From positions 1 to 6,288 of the forward strand of contig CABUMZ010000107.1 of assembly GCA_902492825.1 (NCBI GenBank): DNA of 6,288 nt, given 5' to 3'. The translations under genes were made by a program, and so were the position numbers. Below the pieces are notes generated by a model, which was not told the origin of the DNA, did no database searches, and worked only from the letters and a program-made list of their open reading frames with translations. Shown in pieces: positions 5,272 through 6,288 of this stretch; position 1 is the stretch's first letter; every line of letters starts with the position of its first letter. The DNA is from an uncultured Collinsella sp. (GTDB lineage Bacteria; Actinomycetota; Coriobacteriia; Coriobacteriales; Coriobacteriaceae).

Positions 5272-6288
5272 TTACTTCTTCTTTTTGCTTGGCATCGAGA
5301 CTTTGATGCCTTGGGCGGACTTGGTCACGCGAGAGCGCTTGGCTCCGGTACTCCTCTTTTTCTTGGGCTGGGCCTGGGCCACGCCCTCGAGTGCACGGGC
5401 CTCGGCCTCGCGAGCGGTGCGATCTTCGCGGCGCTGCGCCATGTCGGCGGCGACGCGCTTGGCAAAACGTTCGGCCGTCGAGCCCGTCGAGCTCACCTTG
5501 CCGCCACCGCGACCCAGGCGGACGCGCACACCGCGGCCAAAACCAGTTGCGGCATGACGACGACGCGGCTTGAGCGAATCCATCATCGTGGCGAGCTTAA
5601 AGAACACCGAGCAGGTAAAGACCACGATAACAGCCAAGATAACCATCTGGCCCATCGACAGGTTGGCAATAGACAGCAGCTCCGGGAATCCGATAACGCC
5701 CACCAGGATGCCGGCGACTACAAACACAAAGAGCACCACACGTAAGGGCGTGAGAGGCTGCGAGATGCGCCAGATTAGGCTGACGCTCGCCGCGCACGAC
5801 GTAAGCAGGCACATCGTAGACAGCGTGAGCTGGCTAAAGCCAAACACGCGCGCCACAAAGATATCGAGCGCCGCAGCCAAAATGACCGCAATCGACGCCG
5901 GCAGTGCACGCTTGAGTACGTTGCTCAAAAACGCACCCTTCACACGAGCATTGTTGGGCTCCAGGCCCAACACAAAGCCCGGCGCGCCGATGCAGAAGAA
6001 GTTAATGAGCGTCATCTGGATGGGCTCGAAGGGGTACGGCGGCAGCGCGATACACAGCGCCGCCAGGCCCATCGAGAACAGCGTCTTGGTCAGGAACAGC
6101 GAGGCCGAACGCTGCAGGTTGTTGATGGAGCGACGGCCCTCGGCCACCACGGCGGGCATCGAGGCAAAATCGTTGTCGACGAGTACGATCTCGGCCACGT
6201 TGCGCGCGGCATCGGAGCCGGCCGCCATGGCGACGGAGCAGTCGGCCTCCTTGAGCGCCAGCACGTCGTTGACGCCGTCGCCCGTCAT
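5272..6288 (-). CDS. P-type cation-transporting ATPase, C-terminal part (gene continues beyond the right edge)
   Basis: The visible 338 residues start at the conserved hinge motif MTGDGVND, whose two Asp residues coordinate Mg2+ near the phosphorylation site. The first Met is therefore internal, and the actuator, DKTGT phosphorylation and nucleotide-binding regions lie off the window. After the P-domain end (ALKEADCSVAMAAGSDAARN) come about six membrane helices at roughly 62-82, 89-109, 130-148, 155-175, 182-203 and 210-231. The segment NLQRSASLFLTKTLFS and the later PFEPIQMTLINFF...GLEPNN resemble mycobacterial CtpE-type (calcium) ATPases more than heavy-metal pumps, since no CPC-type motif appears in the part seen. 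Ion specificity is inference. The last ~107 residues form a cytoplasmic tail with about 30 Lys/Arg and only about 8 acidic residues, ending in KKKK, which is atypical for the family. Confidence 0.9.
   Translation of the reverse strand: MTGDGVNDVLALKEADCSVAMAAGSDAARNVAEIVLVDNDFASMPAVVAEGRRSINNLQRSASLFLTKTLFSMGLAALCIALPPYPFEPIQMTLINFFCIGAPGFVLGLEPNNARVKGAFLSNVLKRALPASIAVILAAALDIFVARVFGFSQLTLSTMCLLTSCAASVSLIWRISQPLTPLRVVLFVFVVAGILVGVIGFPELLSIANLSMGQMVILAVIVVFTCSVFFKLATMMDSLKPRRRHAATGFGRGVRVRLGRGGGKVSSTGSTAERFAKRVAADMAQRREDRTAREAEARALEGVAQAQPKKKRSTGAKRSRVTKSAQGIKVSMPSKKKK

Noticed and set aside
5272..5290. Possible slippery run in the Lys codons at the end of the ATPase
   Set aside because: The phase is C AAA AAG, which does not make a perfect -1 slippery heptamer, and no downstream structure or extended frame gives a purpose to a shift just before the stop.
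1..6288. CRISPR arrays, tRNA/rRNA genes, insertion sequences, riboswitches or a defence cassette
   Set aside because: No regularly spaced repeats, cloverleaf-like sequences, transposase motifs or terminal repeats were seen on either strand, and coding density on the minus strand leaves gaps of at most about 115 bases.

Overview
The window is a compact, GC-rich bacterial chromosomal segment in which every supported gene lies on the minus strand, so the transcription order runs from high to low coordinates. The actin homologue MreB and the start of MreC, the fairly high GC, the frequent TTG/GTG starts with good Shine-Dalgarno (SD) sequences, and the style of the single-pass membrane proteins (zinc-ribbon and TPR) suggest an actinobacterium of the Coriobacteriia, possibly Collinsella or a relative. 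That placement comes from pattern recognition, not from a database search.

Layout in transcription order: (1) the C-terminal 338 residues of a P-type cation-transporting ATPase, cut by the right edge at its TGDGVND hinge motif and ending in an unusual long Arg/Lys-rich tail; (2) a double zinc-ribbon, single-pass membrane protein; (3) a cytoplasmic cyclophilin-type peptidyl-prolyl isomerase; (4) a TPR single-pass membrane protein whose SD begins on the last base of the isomerase stop codon, so genes 3 and 4 are very likely one operon; (5) mreB; (6) mreC, cut by the left edge. There is no gene-free stretch above 300 bases. The longest gap is 115 bases, between the TPR gene and mreB.

Likely transcription units: the ATPase; the zinc-ribbon gene; isomerase-TPR, behind a good extended -10 promoter; and mreB-mreC, probably continuing off the left edge. 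A 14-bp hairpin lies between the TPR gene and mreB. It pairs completely only in the minus-strand RNA, because it uses G-U pairs, so it looks like a terminator or leader structure for these genes. MreB and MreC act together in the elongasome, the machinery for lateral-wall peptidoglycan synthesis. The two single-pass proteins upstream have the same plan (cytoplasmic protein- or metal-binding module, basic stretch, one membrane helix, extracytoplasmic domain). They could be envelope-associated, but nothing in the sequence ties them directly to MreBC.

The region reads as an ordinary core-genome neighbourhood. I see no mobile element, CRISPR array, RNA gene or defence island. The items most worth checking are a perfect 12-bp inverted repeat inside the start of mreC with an ATG in its loop, the strand-specific hairpin before mreB, the basic tail on the ATPase, and the uncharacterised zinc-ribbon and TPR membrane proteins.
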